Positions 1-11,549 are shown, counted from the stretch's first letter. The stretch: 64,000 nt of DNA from Bemisia tabaci (GCF_918797505.1 NC_092793.1:2418001-2482000); one strand, 5' to 3'. The notes: generated from the sequence alone by a model not told the origin. Program-made: numbers and translations.

Positions 1-322
1 AGTAATTTGAGAGTCTGGCTTGATCTCTCCAGTTCCTGCGCGTGCTTGCGCGATGCACAGATGGAAGTGCAACAACATTTTATTGAAACAACAAACAGCT
101 TTATTAAAGCCTTTTCACTGAGATTGATGGACATGTCAGACGCCTGCAATCCTGCATCCTGCAACGACGCCGCGCTGGTCTTGTCCGACGCATGCATGCC
201 CAATTGCCCATGCCGTCACTCGGAGAACCTCAGCCAAAGCTCCAACAATGATACGTACCACTAGAAAAAAAAAACGTGGTTTTAACGCTCGAAAAGTTGA
301 ACAATGCCAATTTAATACAAAT
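1..322. other. Unassigned sequence
   Basis: No recognisable gene, RNA or repeat was seen. The short open frames here have no protein-like features. Confidence 0.4.
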
Positions 323-570
323 GAGGGGCTTGGAGGACAAGTGCTTAAGTTCAATTTCCAAAGAAATTGAGATATTATTGATTTCAAGTAAAACTAGCCT
401 CAATGCATACTCTGTGAAAATTTCGCTCCCAAATTCTGATTTTAAGCCATCAAAAAGTCAGTTTCAACTTTCTCTCCGCCATAAGGATCCATGCAATTTC
501 GAAACTTCAAACATGTATCTCTCGAAATAGCAAAAACTGCACTTACGCGCCTTTGTCCTCCAAGCCCTCC
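323..570. mobile_element. MITE-A copy 1 (about 248 bp, long terminal inverted repeats)
   Basis: The left end begins GAGGGGCTTGGAGGACAAG and the right end reads as its reverse complement, ending TTGTCCTCCAAGCCCTC. The terminal repeats run about 35 bp and include the sub-terminal AAAAACTGCACTTA block. There is no coding capacity. Related copies are at 29676-29928 and 54012-54254, with right-end fragments at 39583-39738 and 62076-62163. This is a non-autonomous DNA transposon; the superfamily is not determined. Confidence 0.85.
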
Positions 571-1026
571 CGAGAGGAATCCTGATGCAAGAAAAGAAGA
601 CTACTGTAAATTGGAGCCGAATCGTACGCGTGCGTTTAACACCCCCCCCCCCCCCCCCACTCTACTTCTTAACAACGATATTAATCGCTAAAAGTTCGTA
701 GGAAGATAACACCAAGTCAACACGGCCGGATTAATTTAATTTGAGCCCGCATTTCACCAGAGCTTAGAAAGTTGATTAAAGATTATCATAGTAATCTATT
801 ATAATATGTATATTGGCCTCCAAACCGTCTGATCTTGCCTTGATTCTCACTCACTCCGAAAAGCTTGAGGGAATTCCGTTGAGAATTGGTGCATGCAGGA
901 TTTTGGAGAGGTTATACATACATAAAATATCCACTTACAAGGCTTTTGGAACCTGACTTCTTTTCTCGTCGTTTTGGTGAAAGCAGCGAAGTTCATCGGA
1001 GATGAGGTATGCTCCATATTAAAGAC
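571..1026. other. Unassigned sequence with poly-C run
   Basis: The stretch contains a 17-nt C run at 642-658 and otherwise no feature I can support. Confidence 0.4.
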
Positions 1027-1160
1027 TATACAGGGTAATCCAATGAGTTTAAACCGTCAGACTGCATGGGCGTGTTCTATGGGTCCAAATTTTAAGTACT
1101 TTTTCCTTTTTTAAAATGTTTTTTCAAAGGTGATTTTTAAGGGAGCTACAGCCCGGGTAA
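1027..1160. mobile_element. Fragment of a TACAGGGTGTCC-type repeat
   Basis: It starts TATACAGGGTAATCCAATG, followed by a GGGCGTGTTCTA block. The same order of motifs (ACAGGATGTCCTAGG, then GGGGCGTGTTA) opens the inverted-repeat element at 40240-40796. No right end is visible, so the extent is approximate. Confidence 0.4.
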
Positions 1161-3029
1161 AGTTTTGGGAAATTAATCGTTTTTCCTGCATCTTGGAAAC
1201 GGTAATGCACCGAATCATATGAAAAATGATATGCACACATTTCCACATTGGGATATATTGGTATACATACTGAAGGAATCAAACAAGAGTACGCCCGTGG
1301 TTCATAAATTGGACAATTTATCGGAGAAGATATTACAAAATGATCTCATCTCCTAAAATGCATGTGTTCAAATGGGAAATGCCGCCAGCTGACATCACTA
1401 GGCAGTGCATTTTTCCACTTTCAAATCTATTTTAATACTATTTCCCATGTCAGAAAAAAATTATAAAAAATACTGCGAAATCAGCTTTTCAAGCACTTTT
1501 AGATGAAGCAATAAAAATTGCGTTCAAACTGTCCATTTTGTCTACTAGCTCACGACATACTATACTTAAATATTTTCACACTATATGGTTTCAGATTTCA
1601 ACACATCCATAAACTAATAGGAGAGACTCTTGCGGTATGCAAGAAGATGAGGCCATCTCCGTGAGTATCCAGCTGTATCTATACTAAAAGCGCAGTCGAA
1701 CTTCAAGCTGTTGCCTTCATTGTCTGATGAGAAAAAAATTTGTTGATGTCGGTGGACGCAGTTTTTAATTTGAAGCAAACAATTTCGAAGAATTAGAATT
1801 TTGTTGATACATTCAAAGACATGCCCACCAGTCAACTGACAGGCTCCCTCGATTTGGCATAGTTTAAACACAAAATATCAAACATTACACGAAAACAGTG
1901 CTTCATAAGCTTGGAATGAAGGAACTCGTTTCACTTATCAACTCAGTGATGCAGTGTGTCCGGTCGATTAAACCGATGAGAATTTTTTTTTTCAAAAAGG
2001 CATCTTACTTCGAATACCGTAGTAGACCGCTAGATACAGCACAGAATTCAATCTCAAAAGCGCCACAATTCGTCGCTACTTTTTCACTATGACAATTCGT
2101 TCGCTACAATTTCCATGTAAGCCTTGTTTTTCATAGGGCTCTATGCTTTCCAGAGGTCATGTGGAAATAAGATACGTCCTTGCGTCAGAGGCGAGGCGAA
2201 TTATCACGGGCGCAGACTTCCCATCCAAACTTATCGTCGTGTGACGTTATATGTATAAAATTCAGGTGGTTTGTTCAAACCAAAAACTTGAGAAAAAAAC
2301 AAAGAGAAAATGATTGTTTTCCATCGCGCACTAGATTGACGGTGAAAAATTGAAAGGTCAAAAGGGAATTTGCGGTCCTCTTCATTTCAAATACTATGCG
2401 CAATCTGAGCTAACGGGAGTGTTAAGCGATAGCTCCGAACACTGCCATGAGGAACCCTGCAGTGCCCCTTTTCGCAAAATTTCGGGGCCCCATTCGACAA
2501 TTTTAAAAACTCTCACACAGCCTTTTCAGGGCCGGGGGAGAGAGAGTGTGTAGAGTTGAAAAAGGACTTCAATGAGACAATCAAAAATAAAAAAATATTA
2601 TCAAATCTGTCAAATGCATCAGAGATCTATGGCAGAGATTGTTGGCAATGAGAATGGTTTGGACGTGGTCGAACGATTGGACGTAATTTTGCGAGATTAC
2701 GCAACTAAATTGTATTGAAAATCCACTGACTGAATAGCCTCTTTCGGGGCCCAATGTTGAATCCTGAGATTTCGTGAGCAAGGTGCAGTCATTTCAATGA
2801 TATTTTCATTAGCCCTTAGAGGCCTTAGATGCCAAAGCCGGCTCAAATCGACCCGAGGCTTGCTAAAAACAGGTGATCCGCGGATTGTATGAGACCGGTT
2901 CATACGAGCTTCAAAAGTAAGGCTGCAAATCCATCCTAAGAAGGAATCAGACGTGAAATTGAAAAAAAAGAAAGAATATCGATTATCGACAGGGCCGAAC
3001 ACAACAGAGACGTATTCGGGAATCTTCTT
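1161..3029. other. Unassigned 1.9-kb stretch
   Basis: It is mostly AT-rich unique-looking sequence. Frames of 60-134 codons occur on both strands but none has recognisable domains or composition distinct from its shadows. No repeat boundary was identified. Confidence 0.4.
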
Positions 3030-3705
3030 TAACTTATCTCTCGAATCTGAGTGAAACCTCATTGGCAGCATATGTCGGTGCATCGCGTGTTTACGCTTCA
3101 TACCATTGCGCCTTCAGTTTTACAGACGCAACGCGGACACCCATCAAGCACGAATAGTTGTATCTCTGCGCCGTCATGAACACGCCTCCTTTCCCTCGCT
3201 CTATCTCTATATTTTGTTGGTCTCGTTCGTCTCATTTTGTAGTGGTGCCTCAAGGGCTATGTGATCAACACAGACGAAGATAAGAAAGGCGTAATCTAGG
3301 CTCGTTTTTATTTTTTTCTCCGAAACTCATAAGCAGCATTGAGCAGAGTATTGTGAGTTAACGCCTCACCACTCACGCCATCGCGCCTTCAATTTTACAG
3401 ACGCAACATGGACATCCATCAAGACGAATTGAACATATTTATGCTAAAAGGAACTACGTGCATAGGGATTACGTGTAATATAGTTCCTTTTAGCATAAAT
3501 AGTCCAATTGTGTATCGCGTTGAGGTGTTTCCTACTTTTGAAATTTGAGAAAAGTACAAGGTTAAGTTCGCTTAAAATATGATGTGTTCGAATCGAAAAA
3601 GGGGAAAAAGAGTGTAAAGGTCTCTCCAGCGCTTTAAAGGACGCGCACCTAAAAATTGTTATTTTGGCGGAAGTTGTTTCGTGTCGAGGATATTTTTTCA
3701 CGACT
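3030..3705. mobile_element. Degraded hAT-like internal fragment, interrupted by a palindromic MITE
   Basis: This stretch parallels 42120-42620, the interior of the hAT element at 41679-42933. Shared blocks include CCTCATTGGCAG, ATCGCGCCTTCA, ATCAAG-CACGAATAGTTGTA and TATCTCTGCGCCGTC, and then a 3' part with AAGGTTAAGTT and AAAGGACGCG-like motifs. The homology is broken at 3427-3509 by a small palindromic insertion. Neither terminal inverted repeat remains here. Confidence 0.6.
3427..3509. mobile_element. 83-bp palindromic insertion related to MITE-B
   Basis: The left arm has AATTGAACATATTTATGC and then TAAAAGGAACTA; the right arm is TAGTTCCTTTTAGCATAAAT followed by AGTCCAATT. The layout of arms and the GGAACTA core resemble MITE-B elements, but the centre is much shorter. 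It sits within an older hAT fragment, whose paralogue at 42400 lacks it. AATT is present on both sides and may be a target duplication. Confidence 0.75.
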
Positions 3706-3784
3706 ACCTCTAGACATCACCCGCCCGGATCAAAAGACTCACATTGAACACTCACATATTTCTACTTTATATTCTAAATAAGTC

Positions 3785-3913
3785 CTAAGCTATACAACTG
3801 CTTAAAATCCGATCTAAGAGGGGCTCTTCTCAGAAAATTTTCCGTGGTCTCTCAACATCGCCAAATACCCCCCCCCCCCCTCCCTCACAAGCTGTCTCTA
3901 AATGCGCCACTGC
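3785..3913. mobile_element. Poly-C repeat fragment, possible hAT end
   Basis: It aligns by motif order with 14430-14563: AACTGCTTAAAAT, ATCT-AGGGGCT, a C run (3868-3880, 13 nt), and a terminal CGCCACTG. The CACTG terminus is compatible with a hAT-type right end. The left end is not identified. Confidence 0.45.
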
Positions 3914-4283
3914 ACTGAACGCTGGCAATACACAGGATCATGTGCGGGAGGCTAGCTGTTGCCTCACTGGGCCGGATCGATCAGGGATTGAATGGAATCA
4001 GGTTAATGATTCAACACGCCCTGTAATTGGTTCAGGAGCCGGCTAGTTAGAGGATCCCGCCCGTCGACCCCGGTGCCAGGCCGACTATTCACCGGAAGTG
4101 ACGGATGCTCATTCAGTAGCCATTTCCGACTTTCTTAAATCAAAGTTCACACACCCAAACGCCGTCATCTCCATGAGCCGCCGCACTTGCATGCTCCAAC
4201 TCATTGTCATCCAAGCGCTATTGCCGTCGCCAGCCTCCTATACAGGCGAATTTCCGCGGGTGACTGTGCTCCAATTTTTGGAC
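3914..4283. other. Unassigned sequence
   Basis: Moderately GC-rich unique-looking sequence. A 91-codon frame at 4098-4373 has no recognisable motif and runs into the inverted repeat that follows. Confidence 0.35.
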
Positions 4284-5270
4284 CTGGGGCCGAATTTTGT
4301 CGGCTTTTTCACACGGAGTGCAACATCCATCGATGAGTTCAAACCGCACCACCGGCCAATCAGAAGCGCTTAGCCGGACTTAAGTGCAGTCAAGACTGGT
4401 CGAGACCCGTTCTAACAATAAGTATATTTACGTATGGTGGAAGGATCGACGAAATTCGGCCCCAGCGGGGCGATTATTGAAATGATATCGACTCTATGTC
4501 GCCGCTTTGTCATATCGCGCCATCGACTGAGTGGCTCTTAGTCGATGGCGCGACCCGACAAAGCGGCGACATACGGTCGATATCATGTTTCTCCCTCTCT
4601 CCAACTCATTTGAGCATATCACCCAAAATTATCAACCGGGGATGGTCGATCGGGTGACCCAGTCAGTTCGAGTGCCCTGGGGCTGAATTCTGTCGGTCCT
4701 TACACCGTACTTAAATAATACTTAGGACGAGTCTCGACTACACTTTCGACGGACGCCATTTTTTGTGTCAGAGCGAATTGCGATGTGTCGCATCGATTCG
4801 TTCCATAATTTCAGCTTCTTGTCATTTTTTTTCGAATTTTGAGATCGCACTTCTGTTGTCATGAGTCCAAAGAATGCATGTACCAAATTTGACAAAGAAA
4901 TTCAACGTAATAAAGGCGTGGTTTTTTTAGAGGAAAAGTATCGCATTCGATACTGATATCGAAACTGCACTGAATGCGATATTTGTACTCGCCTTTATAA
5001 CGTTGAATTTTTTTGTCAAAATTGGTACGACAATTCTTTAGTCTCCTGACAACAGAATTGCGATCTCAAAATTCGAAAAAAATGACGAGTAGCTGAAAAA
5101 TTGGAACCAATCGCTACGATATATCGCGTGTCGTCTTGACACAAAAAATGGTGTCCTTAAGTCCGGCTTAGCGCTTATGATCGGCCGGTCGGTGGTGCGC
5201 TTCGGACTCATGGATGGATGTTGCCAACCACAACGACCTCTAAAGAACCGACAATATTCGGCCCCGGCAT
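4284..5270. repeat. Nested inverted-repeat (fold-back) structure, about 1 kb
   Basis: The outer arms are 4284-4385 and about 5155-5270, sharing GGGGCCGAAT, CAACATCCAT, GCGCACCACCG-like and GCCGGACTTAAG blocks in opposite orientation. The inner arms are about 4745-4930 and 4975-5160, sharing GACACAAAAAATGG, ATTTTGAGATCGCA and AACGTTGAATTT in opposite orientation around a short centre near 4950. A third palindrome lies at 4482-4586. No open frame of note occurs. This may be a fold-back transposon or stacked inverted elements. Confidence 0.7.
4482..4586. repeat. Palindrome of about 105 bp
   Basis: ATGATATCGACTCTATGTCG in the left arm is mirrored by CGACATACGGTCGATATCAT in the right arm, and both carry GCGCCATCGACT / AGTCGATGGCGC. 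The centre is about 8 bp. It lies between the outer arm and the inner arm of the larger fold-back. Confidence 0.8.
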
Positions 5271-6408
5271 GTATGTTAGCATTACGAACATATTGCGGGG
5301 CACCATTTCGCAACGACATTGATGCACTGGGCGCGATGACATCTTTGGGTCTAAATTTTAATCACACGTAATGGGGCGGATGTCACGTCCAATGTTATTC
5401 AGTTCCGTGCCGAATTCACTTTTCAACGCTTCCCGAATGGAGGTTGGAGTAGCGGTGCATTCAAAAGCGGGACGAGCCACTGTCCCCCTCCTGCTCCACC
5501 TACCAAAGTATTGCACACTGCCATGTGATTGTGAGTGGATTGAACTTCACTCAGATGACCTCTCTCGAATGGGTTGAGCCTGCTCACTGTTCACATACAA
5601 AATGCTCAACCACACCCGCACCGCACGTACCGCGCACAAATGTCCTTACAGCGGCGCGAATTCATGCAGGAAAGGGCGAGGAGGGTGGAGTGTGATCCCG
5701 TCCCTCCAAACAAATGGACGTATTTATGCTAAATGGAACTATGTGCAAGTGGAAAGATGGGGTGTGCTCGTTAGTTGAGGGCCATAAGAATGAATGGGGT
5801 TTATAAGTGCCGGTGACGTCAGCGGCAACTACGAGGAGATGGGTGGCGGGTCTCTTCAACTCATGAGCCCGAGCCCTGTCCCTGAGGCTCTTGTCGCATG
5901 CCCACCGCTCACGAGTTAGCGCTCAGTTCCTTTTGATTTAATTGAAAATCCCGCTTTTCCATTTTCTCAAAAGGAACTATATCCACTTTCACATTGTTTC
6001 TCATCCAGCTTCCACGAGGACACCCCATCAAGAGGAATTCAAGAGGAAACGTTCGAGTACCTCTATCGACAGTGCTTAAAAATGAAGTATCGTATTTAGC
6101 CACGATAATTAGTTGCACCGGACTTTTTTTTGCTCCCAGAGAATGGGCCACTAGACAAGGTCTAAACCAGAAAGAAACGGCAGATCTTTTGCCTTCAAAA
6201 TCTTGCGTAGACTAAGGGGTCCACCCCCTGGCTGCTCCGCGGCCCAACCCTTGGAGATTTTTGTCATAGTCAGCCTGCTGATGAGAATTATCGAGAAAGT
6301 TCGGTGAAATGCAATACGGCAAAACATTGAGGCCACAATGGTATGATTATGAGTAGAGGATTGAACAATTGGACCACATTTTTCATTTAGGTATATGAAC
6401 TGATATTT
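5271..6408. other. Unassigned sequence with small repeat scraps
   Basis: At 5713-5750 there is a left-end scrap of MITE-B (GGACGTATTTATGCTAAATG and then GGAACTATGTGCA). At 6205-6250 GCTGCTCCGCGGCCCAACCC resembles the repeat at 36350. The rest is unassigned, and frames of up to 96 codons show no protein signature. Confidence 0.4.
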
Positions 6409-6528
6409 GGACGTATTTCTATCAAACGAAACGATGAGCATTGTGACGTGAGCCCTGTACGCATATATTCTTATGGGTCTTAGGGCTCATGTCTTAATGC
6501 ACATAGTTCCACTTGATAGAAATACGTC
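6409..6528. mobile_element. MITE-B copy (about 120 bp, almost wholly palindromic)
   Basis: It begins GGACGTATTTCTATCAAACG and ends with the inverse (TGATAGAAATACGTC). The arms include GAGCCCTG / AGGGCTC around a short AT-rich centre. Other copies are at 18550, 23903, 27761, 58559 (variant) and 63207. There is no coding capacity, and the transcript would fold into one hairpin. Confidence 0.85.
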
Positions 6529-6609
6529 AATTTTAAGCTCGGTTTTGAATCAGCGATCAACGTACGTGCTATCAATGTATGTGCTTAGGCAAACCTGGTG
6601 GTGCTTCTT

Positions 6610-8455
6610 ATTTCTGCTCTTCTTCTTCTACCTCTACCTCTTACTTCTTCTACCTCTATTTCTTACTTCTTCTACCCCTACTTCTTACTTCTTCTACCTC
6701 TACTTCTTACTTCTTCTAACTCTGACTCTTACTTCTTCTACCTCTACTTCTTACTTCTTCAACCTCTACTTCTTACTGCTTCAACCTCTACTTCTTACTT
6801 CTTCTACCTCTACTTCTTACTTCTTCTAACTCTGACTCTTACTTCTTCTACCTCTACTTCTTACTTCTTCTACCTCTATTTCTTACTTCTTCTACCTCTA
6901 CTTCTTACTTCTTCTAACTCTGACTCTTACTTCTTCTACCTCTACTTCTTACTTCTTCTAACTCTGACTCTTACTTCTTCTACCTCTACTTCTTACTTCT
7001 TCTAACTCTGACTCTTACTTCTTCTACCTCTACTTCTTACCTCCTCTACCTCTATTTCTTACTTCTTCTACCTCTACTTCTTACTTCTTCTAACTCTGAC
7101 TCTTACTTCTTCTACCTCTACTTCTTACTTCTTCTACCCCTACTTCTTACTTCTTCTACCTCTACTTCTTACTTCTTCTAACTCTGACTCTTATTTCTTC
7201 TACCTCTACTTCTTACTTCTTCAACCTCTACTTCTTACTTCTTCTACCCCTACTTCTTACTTCTTCTACCTCTACTTCTTACTTCTTCTAACTCTGACTC
7301 TTACTTCTTCTACCTCTACTTCTTACTTCTTCTAACTCTGACTCTTACTTCTTCTACCTCTACTTCTTACTTCTTCAACCTCTACTTCTTACTTCTTCTA
7401 CCTCTACTTCTTACTTCTTCTAACTCTGACTCTTACTTCTTCTACCTCTACTTCTTACTTCTTCTAACTCTGACTCTTACTTCTTCTACCTCTACTTCTT
7501 ACTTCTTCAACCTCTACTTCTTACTTCTTCTACCTCTACTTCTTACTTCTTCTAACTCTGACTCTTACTTCTTCTACCTCTACTTCTTACTTCCTCTACC
7601 TCTATTTCTTACTTCTTCTACCTCTACTTCTTACTTCTTCTAACTCTGACTCTTACTTCTTCTACCTCTACTTCTTACTTCTTCTAACTCTGACTCTTAC
7701 TTCTTCTACCTCTACTTCTTACCTCCTCTACCTCTATTTCTTACTTCTTCTACCCCTACTTCTTACTTCTTCTACCTCTACTTCTTACTTCTTCTAACTC
7801 TGACTCTTATTTCTTCTACCTCTACTTCTTACTTCTTCAACCTCTACTTCTTACTTCTTCTACCCCTACTTCTTACTTCTTCTACCTCTACTTCTTACTT
7901 CTTCTAACTCTGACTCTTACTTCTTCTACCTCTACTTCTTACTTCTTCTAACTCTGACTCTTACTTCTTCTACCTCTACTTCTTACTTCTTCAACCTCTA
8001 CTTCTTACTTCTTCTACCTCTACTTCTTACTTCTTCTAACTCTGACTCTTACTTCTTCTACCTCTACTTCTTACTTCTTCTAACTCTGACTCTTACTTCT
8101 TCTACCTCTACTTCTTACTTCTTCAACCTCTACTTCTTACTTCTTCTACCTCTACTTCTTACTTCTTCTAACTCTGACTCTTACTTCTTCTACCTCTACT
8201 TCTTACTTCCTCTACCTCTATTTCTTACTTCTTCTACCTCTACTTCTTACTTCTTCTAACTCTGACTCTTACTTCTTCTACCTCTACTTCTTACTTCTTC
8301 TACCCCTACTTCTTACTTCTTCTACCTCTACTTCTTACTTCTTCTAACTCTGACTCTTATTTCTTCTACCTCTACTTCTTACTTCTTCAACCTCTACTTC
8401 TTACTTCTTCAACCTCTACTTCTTACTTCTTCTACCTCTACTTCTTACTACTTCC
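6610..8455. repeat. Pyrimidine satellite: 22-bp monomers with higher-order repeats
   Basis: About 84 tandem 22-bp monomers, nearly free of purines except A and occasional G. The two main types are ACTTCTTCTACCTCTACTTC+TT (A) and ACTTCTTCTAACTCTGACTC+TT (B), with variants (CAACC, CCCC, ATTTC, CTCCTC). The order of variants from 7127 (28 monomers, 616 bp) repeats from 7743 and starts a third time at 8293, so the array has higher-order structure. The reading frames listed through it (leucine/serine/tyrosine/phenylalanine strings) are a product of the repeat and not a protein. Confidence 0.95.
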
Positions 8456-8475
8456 TTTCCTTGCTCTTCTTCTAG

Positions 8476-8582
8476 CGGTTGTTGATGTCGAGACTGCGGC
8501 TGCGCTGAAAGACGGCGACGTTTGGAGGAAGCTAAGCGCGTGCTCCCTGCTGCGCGCCACCGTTTTCTATCAAATTAAATGA
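8476..8582 (+). other. Candidate terminal coding exon (weak)
   Basis: The satellite ends in TTGCTCTTCTTCTAG, a textbook-looking splice acceptor with AG at 8474-8475. Reading from 8478 gives 34 codons and a TGA at 8580-8582: VVDVETAAALKDGDVWRKLS, then a 14-residue tail ending FYQIK. The composition is protein-like and GC-rich compared with the flanks. No homology is recognised, no upstream exon was found, and the polypyrimidine context occurs here by virtue of the satellite, so a chance frame is quite possible. Confidence 0.15.
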
Positions 8583-8636
8583 GAGGAATAGACCAGGAAC
8601 CTGATCCGACTACGGCAGAGAAGATGAGCAAGCAGG
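8579..8636 (+). other. Candidate first coding exon (weak)
   Basis: An ATG at 8579 overlaps the TGA of the preceding frame. It opens a frame reading MRGIDQEPDPTTAEKMSKQ that runs into CAGG|GTAAGT, a strong 5' splice donor consensus with GT at 8637-8638. A second in-frame ATG lies at 8624. If unspliced the frame ends after about 47 codons. The base at position -3 is T, a poor initiation context for the first ATG. No family is recognised and no downstream exon is proposed. Confidence 0.2.
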
Positions 8637-8639
8637 GTA

Positions 8640-11263
8640 AGTTGTGTTCTGCGTGCACTTTAATAATTGACAGGGGCTTCTGCTCAGCTCGGCCTCTGCC
8701 GGCCGCGGCCACTTTCACGTAAAACCTGACTCTTGGACCGATAGCAGCGCCGCCTTCTGACTCCCGTCTTCGGGGTAGCCAGATTACTTCCATAAATCCC
8801 TCTTCCCTCTTTCCTCCTTTCATCTTTTTCTGCTAACGTCACACTACGAAATTGCGCATGATGAAATTGTAGAATTATTTCGGTAAAATTGTATTCATTC
8901 CATCATTTTTCCCGCATCAGAAGCGGACTGGCAAGGAGGCGCAGGCGTTCGGCCTTTCGGGTCCTAGGAATCTGCAGCAGATTCTTCATTGTATATATAG
9001 AGAGATAGAAGAATGGAAAATTTGCACAGAAAAAATTATTGCTTCATCTGAGAGTGCATAATGAGCCGATATCGCGCGTACTTTTCATAATTTTTTCTGA
9101 AATGGGAAATTGTCGGAAAATACATTTAATAGTGAGAAAATGTGATAAATATATAAATAATAAATCAGCACCTAGATACCTACTTTTAAATACAGATTCT
9201 TAAAAGCTTGGCTAACATGTTCCCCGAAACTTTCGTTGCATGCCTCTTATCTTACCTAGGCAAATCATCGATGGCAACGTTATCAGAATGAGTGCTGAAC
9301 ATTGTAAGAAAGGCAATAGGGCATTTGTAAGAAGCGTTATTTGGTCAGCCAATGCTCTGCTTTATACCGATGAGCAACCTAGACAAAACTGCTGCATGCA
9401 ACTATAAGTGCTCCCAAGTCGCTCACATTGCCCAACGAACTATTGAAGGCGAACTAGTCTTAGCGAGTGCGAATTGAGAAATAATAGAGTGGAGTACCTA
9501 CTGAACCGGTACAGCTATGAGAAAACCCGAGTAAACGTGGTCAATATGCAACAACTAAGTGTTACTGCTCTCGAGTCGCTCACGTTGCCTGTTGAGATAT
9601 TGAAGGCGAACTGATCGGAACGAGTGCGAAATAATGTGAGTGAAGAATTAATCCACCAATGCCACGATTAAAAGAAGGCTCCCTAATTTGAAATCTGGGT
9701 CAAACATTAGTGGTATCGATGGGGTTCTCCAACAGCCCTTAAACTTAAGGTATGTAAAGATAGAAAAGGGGCCTTGGAGAGAAAGAATGGGCTCCGAGCA
9801 TGAAAACTGTAAGCTAAGCTTATCAAGTGTAAATTTATCAACGGGTCATTAAGGGCGCAAAAGAGGAGAAAATGTGCAATACAATCTCAAAATTAAAAAA
9901 AAATCAAAGGGAAGTTTTCGCAGAGTGCCAGGCCCATGAGGACTACCAAAGCTAACATTTAAACAGTGGCGCCGCTTATAGGAAAAAAGAGAGCGCTCAC
10001 ACCCCAAAGTTTTCCCCGAATTTTCTTTTACTTTTTCTCGAACAATTATTAATGGTATTGGTATTGAGTGCTGATAGCAATTTGCAACGCTACGTCTTCT
10101 AACTCATTTTAACTGTTTGAAAGGGATAATAAAACTTTTCCCTCTTATAGGGAACATATGAGGCGGGAATTAAAGAAAAATGTGCTCCCAAAGTAAGGAC
10201 GCCGGCACTTCCATTCAAGTTTGTTTCTTCAATTGTTCAATTGTTGTTTCAAAATGCTGTTTTTTAAGGAAATTAACGAATAGTCAACCTTCATTTTTTC
10301 AAGTCAACTTTTACACACCTTTTGAAGCTAAAGTGAAAAATTGAAGCCTTGTGGAAATGAAATTTTCTTGTACTAGAACTTATTAGCATGCAGAAAAAAA
10401 AATCCAAAATTTGGAATGGAGTCACCATGTTCTTCCTGTGGACGGCGGTACATTTTCTGGCCCTCTCTTTGAGTGCCAAACCAATAGATTTATGGGTCTA
10501 TGCATTATTGGTAGTATCGTGTCAGACGAAAATTTCTGCATGTCCACTCCATTTTTGTGAGGATGCTGGATTGATGGCCTGCCAGGAAATTAAAGGAAAA
10601 ATCAGAGAGAAATTCTAATTTTCTTACAATCCTAGCCACGGGTCTGCGGCTCCGCTGGAATTTGAGTCTTGAGATCGTTCTGATGACGTAGAATAGTACA
10701 GCCAAATCAAAGCGGTGAAGCAATGAACCAATATACGCGACAAAGCGAGTGGGAGTTGAATGGAGTAGTAAGGAAGGTACAGGAGGATCGTACTTTGTGA
10801 CGTCTGACTAGGTACAAATGGAAAGAGAAAAAAACGAAAAAAAAAAACGGCTCCCACCTTTTTTTTCTCAATGCGCTTAGCAGGCTTTTACTCGCCGACT
10901 CGCGTTTCTCTTGCGCGATCTGGATTCCAATGCTGACGCAGGACATCCGAGATTTCATGACGGTTTCACTTTTGTCTGGTGGACACTTACGAAGTTCTGA
11001 ACTTCTGATGCAGGCTTTTCGCTTTGTAAAATATGTCCCTGAAGACCGCCGAAATTCCAGGCCCGTTTCACTCTCGCTTTTAGGTTACATGTGGCGGAGC
11101 TTTTTCCGCTTTAAAGTGACTTTGGCTGCGCACATGCCCTAGTCTTGCCAACTCGTTTTCGGTCTGTCAAGATGAGTCAACTCCAATCACCGGTCCTAAT
11201 AATTATTGGTCATCGCCAATTGCGCCGAAGAGGTGCTCAGTGTAACCCGCGGGCTCATCATTT
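8640..11263. other. Unassigned 2.6-kb stretch with a diverged duplicate repeat
   Basis: Between about 9370 and 9640 a unit of roughly 190 bp occurs twice, marked by CTCG/CAAGTCGCTCAC-TTGCC and ATTGAAGGCGAACT, each followed by CGAGTGCGAA. The ATTGAAGGCGAACT core also occurs in the arrays at 27.1 and 60.4 kb. Nothing else is recognised; frames of up to 83 codons on both strands lack protein features. Confidence 0.4.
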
Positions 11264-11519
11264 AAATTGACAGATAATGCTATAGACAAAGCAGACAAAC
11301 TGAAAATAAAGCGACACTGTTGGTGGAAGCGGGTGGTTGCAGTGGACAACAGAGGTAACTAATAGAATTATAACAGCATTGCGAGAGACCCTATAGTTAG
11401 TCCATCAGTTTCCCCCTTGTTTTATGACAACTACCCGTTCCAAGCAACAGGATAACTCCACGTTTTCTATGTCCTCTTTGTCTATGGCTTTGTCTGTCAA
11501 TTTCAATTATCAGCTCGCT
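11264..11519. mobile_element. MITE-D copy 1, diverged
   Basis: It contains GATAATGCTATAGACAAAGC, then GGTGGAAGCGGGTGGTTGCA at centre-left, GAGAGACCCTATAGTTAGTC and a right end CTTTGTCTATGGCTTTGTCT, closing CAATTATCAGCTCGCT. The family consensus, taken from the copies at 25832 and 63671, has terminal repeats GCGGNCNGATTATTGAAATT. The left end is eroded. Confidence 0.7.
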
Positions 11520-11549
11520 GGCCGCCTATTGTATTGTTATTCCCTCTGG

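Noticed and set aside
3427..3509. Rho-independent type terminator hairpin
   Set aside because: Bacterial terminators do not apply here; the hairpin is a MITE-like insertion.
6473..7005. Long plus-strand frames (118 and 135 codons) through the satellite
   Set aside because: They consist only of the repeat read in different frames (Leu/Ser/Thr/Tyr/Phe strings) and are broken by in-frame TAA/TGA of the B-type monomer.
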